Shown here in pieces: positions 15,874 through 23,158 of a stretch of DNA of 24,997 nt (position 1 is the first letter of the stretch; the number at the start of each line of letters is the position of its first letter). A model generated the notes under the pieces. It made no database searches. It was not told where the DNA came from and saw nothing but the letters and a program-made list of their open reading frames with translations. Source of the DNA: Hyphomicrobiales bacterium (GTDB taxonomy: Bacteria > Pseudomonadota > Alphaproteobacteria > Rhizobiales > Aestuariivirgaceae); NCBI GenBank assembly GCA_016710435.1, contig JADJVV010000027.1, positions 1 through 24,997 of the forward strand, given 5' to 3'. The position numbers were made by a program, and so were the translations under genes.

Positions 15874-15892
15874 CTCCATCGAGAACATGGAG
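15874..15892 (+). promoter_or_regulatory. Hairpin covering the Shine-Dalgarno site of the second fibre gene
   Basis: CTCCAT (15874-15879) pairs perfectly with ATGGAG (15887-15892) around a seven-base loop. The right arm contains the GGAG used by ATG 15901, eight bases away. When folded, the site would be hidden, which could lower fibre translation unless coupled to the upstream gene. This is inferred from pairing only. Confidence 0.4.
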
Positions 15893-15900
15893 CCTGACCT

Positions 15901-16803
15901 ATGCCAGTGAATCCCGGAACCGGACTTTACGAGCGGCCATGGACTTTTGCGGCCAATTTCAATGCCGGAGACGACATCGAGCGTGCCGATCTGGACGCTG
16001 TAGTCGATGACCTGGTGGCCGCGGTAAATGATGCCCTGACAGTCTTGACCGCAGCAACGACTGCCGCCTCTCAAGCCGCCGCTTATGCGGCTGGCGCCGC
16101 CTCTGCGGGGGCCGTCGCTGGTGCAGAGGCGGGCGCTGTGGCGGCTGAATTCGCGGCCGCCACGAAGGTTGCCGAAGCGCAGGCTTTTGCCGTCGAAGCT
16201 GAGGCCGCCAGAGACGAGGCGCAGGAACACACGACAGATGTTCTTGAGGTCAAGGCGGCGCTGCTGGCTGAGCCGAATGGAATGCTCTCGCGGGTCGGGC
16301 CCATGGTTGTCGCCCGCAGGACGATTACGGCAGGGGTTGGGGTTTCCATCATCAACGGCGATGGGGCGTCCGGCAATCCAACCATTTCCGTCGATGCCGT
16401 TCCGGCGTCCGAGATTGCTGCAAGTGGAACGGCAGACGCCACCACATATCTTCGCGGTGATTTCGCCTGGGCGGTTCCGACCGTTCCCTCGCTGACAACG
16501 GCGACTGGCCTTGCGCCATCCTATGCCGCCCGCGCCTGGGTCAACTTCAATGGCACCGGAACAGTTGCAATCCGGGCTTCGGCCAATGTGTCCAGCATCA
16601 CCGACAATGGGGCTGGTGACTATACCGTCAACTTCGCCGAAGACATGCCTGATGCCAACTACGCAGCAATTGTCACGTCCTCACTTGTGGGGGTTGACGA
16701 CAGCGCGACGGTCAAGACCGCATCGGCGTTCCGGTTCAACATCTACAATTTTGCAAGCGTCAAGACGGATGCGGCAAACGTTTCTGTCGTAATTTTCAGG
16801 TGA
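15901..16803 (+). CDS. Short tail fibre with shared anchor and Ala-rich coiled coil (300 aa)
   Basis: ATG 15901 has GGAG at 15889-15892. Residues 1-47 carry the anchor motif (GDDIERADLDAVVDDL) shared with the tailspike at 12462. Residues about 48-125 are an Ala/Glu-rich helical coiled coil, as in trimeric fibre shafts. Residues 130-210 contain a small beta region (ITAGVGVSIINGDG, then YLRGDFAWAVP), a pattern common near the ends of phage fibres. The C-terminal domain (ARAWVNFNGTGTVAIRAS, then DNGAGDYTVNF) is a known tail-fibre tip module. The product therefore looks like a complete short fibre, probably for receptor contact. It sits just before the endolysin gene. Two proteins with one anchor type suggest either two adhesins on the virion or alternative fibres. 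Confidence 0.8.
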   Translation: MPVNPGTGLYERPWTFAANFNAGDDIERADLDAVVDDLVAAVNDALTVLTAATTAASQAAAYAAGAASAGAVAGAEAGAVAAEFAAATKVAEAQAFAVEAEAARDEAQEHTTDVLEVKAALLAEPNGMLSRVGPMVVARRTITAGVGVSIINGDGASGNPTISVDAVPASEIAASGTADATTYLRGDFAWAVPTVPSLTTATGLAPSYAARAWVNFNGTGTVAIRASANVSSITDNGAGDYTVNFAEDMPDANYAAIVTSSLVGVDDSATVKTASAFRFNIYNFASVKTDAANVSVVIFR

Positions 16804-16813
16804 GGATGAGGGC

Positions 16814-17590
16814 ATGAACCAAGTGGCGTTTTTCAGCGCGATCCGACCGGCCTTTGGCGGCAAACTGTCCGATCCGCAGGTGGTCGGCATGGGTGCGTTG
16901 CTGACAGCGGGCGACGGTTTGCCCTTGCATCACATGGCGAACGTGCTGGCGCAGGTCAGGCGTGAGACCGGAGGTTACATGACCCCGATCAAGGAAACGG
17001 TCATGCCGTATCACAAGGACAAGAGCCCGTCCGATGCGACGGTTATTGCCCGGCTGGACAAAGCATGGAAGGCCGGGCAGTTGCCGCATGTGAAGGAACC
17101 CTATTGGCGCGACGGCATGTTCGGGCGCGGCATGTTGCAGATCACGCATCGCCGCAATTATCAAGTGGTCGGGCGGGCGATCGGCTTCGATCTGGCGGGA
17201 AAGCCCGAGTTGCTCCTTGATCCGGCAATCAGTGCTGTGGCGGCTGTTGTTGGCATGACCCTCGGCCTGTTTACCGGCAAGAAGCTGTCCGACTTTGCGT
17301 TTCCGGGCGCGCTGTCGAACACGCCAGACCATAACCCGCGCCGGATCGTGAACGGCAGGGACGGGTCAGACAAGGAAGTGGCGGGGTTCCACCGACAGTT
17401 TGCCACCGCTCTGGAAGCGGCCGGATGGGCCGCAAAAAGCAAGCCGCAGGCTGATCATGTCAACGAAACCGCCAAACCGCTAACACCAACTTCGGTTGAT
17501 GTTAACGCCGCGCCTCAAACTGACAGCAAACTCGGCTTCTGGGCGGCGGTGCTGGCCGTGTTGGCGGCAATCTTTGGAAAGGGCAAGTGA
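16814..17590 (+). CDS. Endolysin, GH19 chitinase-like, with C-terminal hydrophobic tail (258 aa)
   Basis: GAGGA at 16802-16806 precedes ATG 16814 by seven bases. The catalytic part spans about residues 1-205: E51 in RRETGGY and E61 fit the general acid and base of GH19-type phage lysozymes, and FGRGMLQITHRRNY at 103-116 is the family's substrate-cleft block. It cleaves peptidoglycan glycan strands by family knowledge. No N-terminal signal or SAR segment is visible. A linker at about 210-240 leads to a hydrophobic end (GFWAAVLAVLAAIFGKGK) that could sit in or on the inner membrane. The stop overlaps the next small membrane gene (GTGATG). The position in a lysis block with holin-like genes supports the call. 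Confidence 0.85.
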   Translation: MNQVAFFSAIRPAFGGKLSDPQVVGMGALLTAGDGLPLHHMANVLAQVRRETGGYMTPIKETVMPYHKDKSPSDATVIARLDKAWKAGQLPHVKEPYWRDGMFGRGMLQITHRRNYQVVGRAIGFDLAGKPELLLDPAISAVAAVVGMTLGLFTGKKLSDFAFPGALSNTPDHNPRRIVNGRDGSDKEVAGFHRQFATALEAAGWAAKSKPQADHVNETAKPLTPTSVDVNAAPQTDSKLGFWAAVLAVLAAIFGKGK

Positions 17591-17796
17591 TGAAACTGAT
17601 CCACAACTGGAAACAGGCATGGCGTTTCGACACCACGCGGCTGTTCCTGTTCGTCGCAATCCTTCCGCCGCTCTGGGCTGAAATCCCGCAGGACGCGAAG
17701 GACGCAATCCCGGCTGCATGGCAACCGTGGATTATCACCGGTATCGGCATTCTCGGAGCGGTGCTGCGGTTGCGTGATCAGGGACCGGCAAAATGA
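17590..17796 (+). CDS. Small holin-like membrane protein (68 aa)
   Basis: ATG 17590 overlaps the endolysin stop; GTG 17587 is the only alternative. The start MKLIHNWKQAWRFDTTRLF and the layout (basic, aromatic N-terminus, one membrane segment at about 18-32, a Pro/Ala loop, a second segment at about 46-62, then RLRDQ) match a small phage membrane family often placed beside endolysins and annotated as DUF7940 or holin. I recognise the family pattern but cannot prove holin activity. The stop overlaps the next start (ATGA), making a coupled lysis cassette. Confidence 0.7.
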   Translation: MKLIHNWKQAWRFDTTRLFLFVAILPPLWAEIPQDAKDAIPAAWQPWIITGIGILGAVLRLRDQGPAK

Positions 17797-18140
17797 TCCG
17801 CCTGCTCGCCAGCATCTTCGGCGGTGGCATCCCGGACCAGTTGCGCCGCGCCTATGAGGCCAAGCTGGCGGCGGGCAATGATGCCGACCGGATCGCGGCT
17901 GATGTCGAGATTGCCCGGCTGAACAACCGCCTTGCGACCGCTGACAACCCCGGCCTGCAATGGGCGATCGGGATCATCGCACTGGTGATGGCGCTGCACC
18001 TGGCGCTGGTCGCCTTTGTCTCGGCCTTCCCGTTCTGGGGCTGGACCATTTACTCGCTGCCTGCCCCGATGAACGAGTGGCAAGGCAGAATCATCCTGGG
18101 CTTCTTCGGCCTCTCGGCCTTCAGCAAACTCTTCCGGTGA
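17793..18140 (+). CDS. Putative holin (115 aa)
   Basis: ATG 17793 overlaps the previous stop (ATGA). Residues about 14-50 are a charged helix with many Ala and Asp/Arg. Hydrophobic segments follow at about 57-80 and 95-112, with a short Trp/Pro loop between. The size, the helix before the membrane segments and the position after an endolysin resemble the GTA-type 3TM holin group and similar alphaproteobacterial phage holins. Only two strong membrane segments are clear, so the exact family is uncertain. It probably controls release of the endolysin or lysis timing. Confidence 0.65.
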   Translation: MIRLLASIFGGGIPDQLRRAYEAKLAAGNDADRIAADVEIARLNNRLATADNPGLQWAIGIIALVMALHLALVAFVSAFPFWGWTIYSLPAPMNEWQGRIILGFFGLSAFSKLFR

Positions 18141-18152
18141 AAGGAAAACATC

Positions 18153-18452
18153 ATGGCGCGCAATAACACCTTGACCGAAATACCTCAAAGAGTCTGGACG
18201 CCACTGACCAATGCGGATGCAACCGCGGTGCGGGTGCAGAACAGATCGCCAAGCGCAATCCTGTTGAGCGCAACCAATGGGGCTACGGAGCCATCCGATC
18301 TGAATGGGGCGCTGGAACTTGGCGCCGGCCAGACCATGGCGGCCGACCTGACGCTTGCGCAATTGTGGCCTGGAGTCAGCGGCGCAAACCGGCTTTGGGC
18401 ATGGTCGGACATGGACCCGCTGATCACAACCGTATCGGTCAGCCATGCGTGA
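18153..18452 (+). CDS. Small beta-rich phage protein associated with tailspike (99 aa)
   Basis: AAGGA at 18141-18145 is seven bases before ATG 18153. The sequence has alternating hydrophobic residues and motifs such as VRVQNRSPSAILLSAT and LWAWSDMDPL, the pattern of a small beta-sandwich. Similar short proteins occur directly before tail fibre or spike genes in many phages and may be virion components. The last eight bases overlap the start of the 1233-residue tailspike gene, suggesting equal or coupled production. No catalytic motif is seen. Confidence 0.65.
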   Translation: MARNNTLTEIPQRVWTPLTNADATAVRVQNRSPSAILLSATNGATEPSDLNGALELGAGQTMAADLTLAQLWPGVSGANRLWAWSDMDPLITTVSVSHA

Positions 18453-21400
18453 TTTTCTGGCGTTCCGCGACCTGCGGCTAAGTCGCCTCGGCGCCATGGC
18501 GGGCGGCGGGGCGGGGCCTGCGCCGCTGACCCTGCGCCAGCAAGTCGAGGCGCTTGCCAATCCCGGTGGCGTAGGGCCGGCGGCTACCCCGACGCCTATC
18601 AATCCGGCGTCCCTTCCCTCTGGCATGACGACCAGCGGAACGCGGATCAACATCACATCATCCGGCACTTACTCCGGCCACGATTTCGCGGGCTATCGCC
18701 TGGTGATCGACGCGGCGGACGTGGTGCTGGAGGATTGCCGGGTCTATGACCCAGGCACGTTCGGTTCCGCCGCCTATGTGCTGGAAGTGACAGAAACCGC
18801 CACGAATTTTCAGCCGATCCGGTGCGAGTTCGAAGGCAGCGGCCTGCCGCGCCGCACCGATGATTTGACGGCATCCGGCCCCGGCACGACCGTGCTGATT
18901 GCCAGCGATGATCTGGACATGTCGCTGTGCAGGATTTGGAACTTCGCGGTTGATGGCTTCAAGATCACCGGCGACAATCCGAAGATCCATGGCAACGTCA
19001 TCGGTTCGGCGCTGGCCGTCCCCGATTGGGAGGAATACTCGCTCTCCAACACCTATGCGGCCTTTTACCCCGTCATGTTCAATGGCCGGCCCTATGTGTC
19101 GAAGCAGGCGGTCCCGATCAACACCCCGCCATCCGGCACGACCAGTGACACGCCATATTGGGCTGCCCCCGCGCCGCATACCGATTACATCACCGTCGTC
19201 GCTGGGGCCGGGGCGAAGATTTACAACAACTACTTCGTGGCGAATTCCGGCACGTTTTACGGAGCCACGCAATACATCCGCGCCATTCGCAACACCGGGT
19301 CATCGCCATACCTCGGGGAGGTGCAGGTCTTTGCCAACGTCTTCCAGCCATGGCCGGGGTCTTATCCGCTGGCCGCGGGATATACGCGCGACGTGGCCGA
19401 TCAGAACAACTATGACATTGGCGATGTTGTCATTGAGGACGACCGCTTCTTTGAGTGCATCTCGCCAACGGTGGGCTCGGCTGAATATCCAAGCCTTGCC
19501 CCGGCGAAGTGGCAAGAGACGCTAGACCCGCGCGCCGGGAATGTGATCTTCGCCCATAACTGGGTCGCAGCCGGGTCGGGCGGCGCAACCTTCTATCCGT
19601 TCGATGCTCACAACGGCCAGATCGTTTGGGGATCGAACTACAAGGAAGCCGACAACACCGCAGCCCCGGCCCGTGACGGCATGACCGTGCTCGACACCCT
19701 GTCGGAACCGTCCTTTGGGTCTCTCTTGGCCTATACGGAACCGACCATCCAATACACCGGCTCCGACATCCTCATCACCCCGACCTCTTACGGCAAGTAT
19801 CGCGTGAGCGGCGTTGACATTGACGCCTGTGTCGTCCGAGTCGGCCCGCGCGTCTTTTGCTACATCACGCCGGGCGGCACTGCCTATGTCCCGGCGGGCG
19901 TTCCGGCGATTGTGGAAGCGGCAGGGCCAAGTAAAATCCTGCGGCTGCGTGACTTGGCGGGCGATCCTATTTCCGGGCCTGTCAGCATCGCGGCCGGGAC
20001 TGCGACGGTTGTCGAAGCTGTGGCACCTGCATCCGTGCTTTCGGTCGGGTTCATGGGTCAATCAGAGGTTGTCTATCTGTTCCAGGTAGGCGGGGCCTAT
20101 TCCAGCCTGACACCGAAACCGACCATCCCAACAGACGGCAACGTCATCCTGCACACGCAGGAAAGCGTCGGGTCGGCACCAGTGCGGACGGTCGTCACGC
20201 AGGCGGCGGTAAATGCGGAAACGGTCAACCCGGCCATGGGCGCGATTGCGGCGTTCCTGGACTATGCGCAGCCTGGCGTCATCTTCCATATCGGTGATCT
20301 GGCAGTGGCAGGCACGGGCCGCCCCAGCCTATACGACGACACCACGGACGGGTCTGATGGCCGCCTGTGGTCTGACTTCACGGCTGTCGTGGATGAGATC
20401 GAGACGGAAACAGGCGAGCCGCTCGGGCACCTGATCGAATGCTGGTATAACGCCGACGCCGGATCGATCGGCAACTTCGTGAACGCCTTCTGGCCCTTCT
20501 ACTTCGGCACGGACGGGGCGGGGTCATCCTTCACGCTTGGCGGAACGAACGTAGGGACGCAGGTCGACCATTGCCTTTGGGACGGCACGGCGGCGACGGA
20601 CGCCAAGGGCCGGGGCATTTTTACCCGTGATGATACGCAGTGGCATGTCCTTACCCCGATGCCGTTCCACAACGCGCCATCAAGCCCGGACCCGGAATTG
20701 CTGAATTTCAGCGAGAACGACGCGCGGCTTTCCGAGCCTGACCGGCAGGTGATGCACGATCTGGCCGCGAATACCCTGGCGCAGTCCGTGAACATCACGG
20801 TTGGCCCTTCGGCGCATGTCTGCAAATTCGGCGGAAACTCGACGCAAATCCACCCCGACACTGGCAGCGCTGACGGGCAGATACTCTTTGCCTGGCCCTT
20901 TGCGCTGGCAATGCTGCGAGCAAGCGGCATGACCATCGGTGAGCCCGTCATCAGCGCGATCGAGGGCGCCAGCGATGGCAGCTATGCCGATCTGGTGGTG
21001 GACCTGCCGAACGGCGGCACGCTGACCACGCTGCGCACGTTCCGTTCCGGGCCGTCCTATGCTGGATCGGCCCCGCATCGGCAAGCCGTCACTGGCGTTG
21101 AAATAACCCGGTCTGGTGGTGAGCGCCGCCCGGTGTTCAACACATCTGAAACCAGCTATCCGGTGGATCATCGCGGGACCGTGACCATCACCGACACCGG
21201 CAGCGGCAGCCCCCGCAAGGGCCGGGTGCGGATCACCCCGACGACGCCATTCGCCTTTGGCGACAAGCTGTCATACCTTCGCGGCCAGGCCACGGCGGTG
21301 CTGTTCGAGCCGCGCGACTTTGAACTGTATCCCGACTTCCTGATTGAACATGTGCCGGGGCTTTACGACAGCAGCGCCACCTATCCGTTCGAGGGCATCG

Positions 21401-22146
21401 CGGTCAGGCCATATCAGGCCGATCTTTCGGCCCCGGTCGATCCGCCATCCTTCACGCCGCGCGGGGCCACGCATAACGGGTCAACGGCCTATCGCAGCAC
21501 GTCGATGACCGGTATTCCCGCCACGTCGCAGGGCATGGTGTCGATGTGGTATCGCAGCACCGACACCGCCTGGAATGCCAGTGCGCGGACGCTGTTCAGC
21601 TTCCGTGTTGGGTCAAACATCCGGCTGGAAGCCAAGACTTCGACTTCTGGCCGGGTCACGGTGAGCATCTACAACGACACCGGGTCGAACAACATGGTCT
21701 GCTATGCCGGGCCGTCAAACCTGCAACACGTCACCGGCCAGTGGTATCACATGCTGGTCGAATGGACCGGCACCGCCGCGAATGTCTGGATCAATGGCAA
21801 CCTGGTCGGGACAAAGGCATATGCCTCGATCCTGATGGCCGGCAACAACCTGACCCAAATGGGGATCGGGGCGCAAAGCACCGGTTCGCAATACTGGCTT
21901 GGCGACCTGGCCCATGTCTGGATCAGCGTCAGCGAACGGCTGGATTTGTCGGTTCTGGCGAACCGCGAGAAATTTGCCCTTGCCGGCGTGCCGGTGAACC
22001 TTGGCCCCAACGGGCAGACCCCGACCGGTACCGCGCCCGAATGGTATTACGATGGCGATGCCCCGGCCTGGTCGAACCAGGGCACCGCAGGCAGCATCGC
22101 GCTGGATGGCGGGCCGCTGACGGCATCAGGCGCGCCAAGCTACTGA
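18445..22146 (+). CDS. Large tailspike: beta-helix, SGNH-esterase-like and LamG-like domains (1233 aa)
   Basis: ATG 18445 overlaps the previous gene by eight bases and has no strong site of its own. Residues 1-45 (LTLRQQVEALANPGG) are a likely virion-attachment segment. About 60-430 looks like a right-handed beta-helix (parallel beta repeats, Asn/Gly turns). About 530-830 resembles an SGNH or sialate-esterase type hydrolase: GQS at 538-540 gives a candidate nucleophile Ser540, and IHP with His803 a candidate base. The usual Asp close before that His is not visible, so activity is uncertain. About 1010-1190 is a LamG/concanavalin-like carbohydrate-binding domain (GQWYHMLVEW, VWINGNLVGTKAY). 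The whole suggests a spike that binds and deacetylates surface polysaccharide; this is inferred. A hairpin follows the stop. Confidence 0.75.
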   Translation: MRDFLAFRDLRLSRLGAMAGGGAGPAPLTLRQQVEALANPGGVGPAATPTPINPASLPSGMTTSGTRINITSSGTYSGHDFAGYRLVIDAADVVLEDCRVYDPGTFGSAAYVLEVTETATNFQPIRCEFEGSGLPRRTDDLTASGPGTTVLIASDDLDMSLCRIWNFAVDGFKITGDNPKIHGNVIGSALAVPDWEEYSLSNTYAAFYPVMFNGRPYVSKQAVPINTPPSGTTSDTPYWAAPAPHTDYITVVAGAGAKIYNNYFVANSGTFYGATQYIRAIRNTGSSPYLGEVQVFANVFQPWPGSYPLAAGYTRDVADQNNYDIGDVVIEDDRFFECISPTVGSAEYPSLAPAKWQETLDPRAGNVIFAHNWVAAGSGGATFYPFDAHNGQIVWGSNYKEADNTAAPARDGMTVLDTLSEPSFGSLLAYTEPTIQYTGSDILITPTSYGKYRVSGVDIDACVVRVGPRVFCYITPGGTAYVPAGVPAIVEAAGPSKILRLRDLAGDPISGPVSIAAGTATVVEAVAPASVLSVGFMGQSEVVYLFQVGGAYSSLTPKPTIPTDGNVILHTQESVGSAPVRTVVTQAAVNAETVNPAMGAIAAFLDYAQPGVIFHIGDLAVAGTGRPSLYDDTTDGSDGRLWSDFTAVVDEIETETGEPLGHLIECWYNADAGSIGNFVNAFWPFYFGTDGAGSSFTLGGTNVGTQVDHCLWDGTAATDAKGRGIFTRDDTQWHVLTPMPFHNAPSSPDPELLNFSENDARLSEPDRQVMHDLAANTLAQSVNITVGPSAHVCKFGGNSTQIHPDTGSADGQILFAWPFALAMLRASGMTIGEPVISAIEGASDGSYADLVVDLPNGGTLTTLRTFRSGPSYAGSAPHRQAVTGVEITRSGGERRPVFNTSETSYPVDHRGTVTITDTGSGSPRKGRVRITPTTPFAFGDKLSYLRGQATAVLFEPRDFELYPDFLIEHVPGLYDSSATYPFEGIAVRPYQADLSAPVDPPSFTPRGATHNGSTAYRSTSMTGIPATSQGMVSMWYRSTDTAWNASARTLFSFRVGSNIRLEAKTSTSGRVTVSIYNDTGSNNMVCYAGPSNLQHVTGQWYHMLVEWTGTAANVWINGNLVGTKAYASILMAGNNLTQMGIGAQSTGSQYWLGDLAHVWISVSERLDLSVLANREKFALAGVPVNLGPNGQTPTGTAPEWYYDGDAPAWSNQGTAGSIALDGGPLTASGAPSY

Positions 22147-22151
22147 CCACA

Positions 22152-22177
22152 CGGGCCGCAGGGAGACTTGCGGCCCG
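22152..22177 (+). terminator. Hairpin after the late block, at the convergence of the two operons
   Basis: CGGGCCGCA (22152-22160) pairs perfectly with TGCGGCCCG (22169-22177) around an eight-base loop, five bases after the tailspike stop. It sits where plus and minus transcription meet, so a two-way terminator is plausible. No T run follows on the plus strand. Confidence 0.5.
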
Positions 22178-22182
22178 GCGAT

Positions 22183-22407
22183 CTATGGCCCTTTAAGCCC
22201 GGCCGACAGTTTGGGCGTATGGTCCAAATGGGCGACCGTGATTATCACCTTCTACCCCGTGACCGGATGCGGTTCCCCATGCTTCGCCCGGCAATCCGGG
22301 AACGCGGGCGATCCGACGCAAGTCCAGTCCGCCGCGTCCTTGATCGCCTTCGCAATCGCTGGCCAGTCCGCCGGATAGCGGTCGCGTTCTTCAGCCCTGA
22401 TCGGCAT
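22183..22407 (-). pseudogene. Remnant of an HNH-like phage protein with an in-frame TAG
   Basis: On the minus strand ATG 22407, preceded by a GGAAGG-type site, reads 51 codons to TAG 22252-22254. After that TAG the same frame continues KVIITVAHLDHTP and ends at TAG 22183-22185. The parts before the stop (RYPADWPAI, a Cys pair, HGEPHPVTG) and after it (TVAHLDHTP) are consecutive blocks of a common alphaproteobacterial phage HNH-like protein, in which a Ser normally stands where the TAG is. The usual C-terminal Cys/His block after LDHTP is missing, so the gene is both interrupted and shortened. It overlaps the end of the PP-loop gene by 17 bases. The intact family is thought to be an HNH endonuclease. 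A functional 51-residue product is unlikely. Confidence 0.65.
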
Positions 22408-23158
22408 TGTCGCCCCCTTCCTGATCGGGGTCGATCATCGCGCAAAGGAAATCGCAAACGGGGCTGATCGGTTGGGTCACGGGCCAATCAAGGGGGATTT
22501 CGTCGATAAAGCAACGGACGCCCCGAATCCGGGTAAGCTTCGCCCCAATCTTGCGCGCATAGGCGGCGGTTCTGGCGAAGTTTTCCGGGAAGTGAAGGCG
22601 GTAAAGCGCCCAATAATCCGGGCTTGTCGCTTTGCCGCAACCCGTCCCAAGACAGTTCGCGTTCGGAAAGCCCATTGCATAGCTTCGCGGAAGGTCGATC
22701 CCGTCGCGCTGGACGATTGCCAGCGTCCCTTCCTTTGTGATTCCGGCGTCTAGAAGCGGGGCGGCGACCGTCAATTCGAAGAAGTTCTTCTTCAGCGTTT
22801 CGAACCGATCCCGATCCTTGGCGTCGGCGGTATATCCGAAGACGTGAAGGTCGTCGGGGCGTTGAAACGCAAGGCGCGGCGCGATCTTCATTTCGCCCGT
22901 GCAAGGCGCGCCCTTCGGTCCAGCAATGAACTTCCGCTTTTCCCAAACGTCCCGAACCGACGAATATTCAGTCGACCGAATGATCGTAACTTCGACGCCA
23001 AGCCGCGCCATTGCGTCCGCTTCAAAGCGATAGTTGTCCGGGTCTTCGTTCGACGTTTCGCACCGGACGACAAGCGCCCCCGGATACTGGCGAAGGGCGA
23101 TCTTGGCGGCGACATAGCTGGCAGCGCCGGTGCTAAACCAGATCAGCACGCGGTCCAT
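22391..23158 (-). CDS. PP-loop ATPase, phosphoadenosine phosphosulfate reductase-like (255 aa)
   Basis: ATG 23158 overlaps the radical SAM stop by one base (TGATG), and a GGGGGAAGGG stretch lies upstream. The frame is open further, but the upstream part is the radical SAM gene read out of frame. The N-terminus IWFSTGAAS (6-14) is a PP-loop with the SGGxDS motif altered to STGAAS. Further blocks are CETSNEDPDN (33-42), APCTGEMK (84-91), AFQRPDDLHVFGYTAD (97-112) and NCLGTGCGKATSPDYW (168-183). These match phage PAPS-reductase-like proteins. The common form reads NCLGC; here two residues are inserted between the Cys. By family logic it activates a substrate with ATP for sulfur or nucleotide transfer. 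The true substrate is unknown. It is cotranscribed with the radical SAM gene. Confidence 0.8.
   Translation of the reverse strand: MDRVLIWFSTGAASYVAAKIALRQYPGALVVRCETSNEDPDNYRFEADAMARLGVEVTIIRSTEYSSVRDVWEKRKFIAGPKGAPCTGEMKIAPRLAFQRPDDLHVFGYTADAKDRDRFETLKKNFFELTVAAPLLDAGITKEGTLAIVQRDGIDLPRSYAMGFPNANCLGTGCGKATSPDYWALYRLHFPENFARTAAYARKIGAKLTRIRGVRCFIDEIPLDWPVTQPISPVCDFLCAMIDPDQEGGDNADQG

Noticed and set aside
21546..22196. Plus-strand 216-codon frame over the LamG-like end of the tailspike
   Set aside because: Arg/Gln/His-rich shadow of the tailspike frame.
22252..22254. Possible recoding of TAG as an amino acid
   Set aside because: The giant gene ends normally at TAG 11188-11190 and no other gene needs TAG read-through, so a broken gene is simpler.
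22168..22487. Arg-rich frames on both strands in the convergent region
   Set aside because: Composition is not protein-like; the minus-strand HNH-like remnant in a third frame explains the coding signal.
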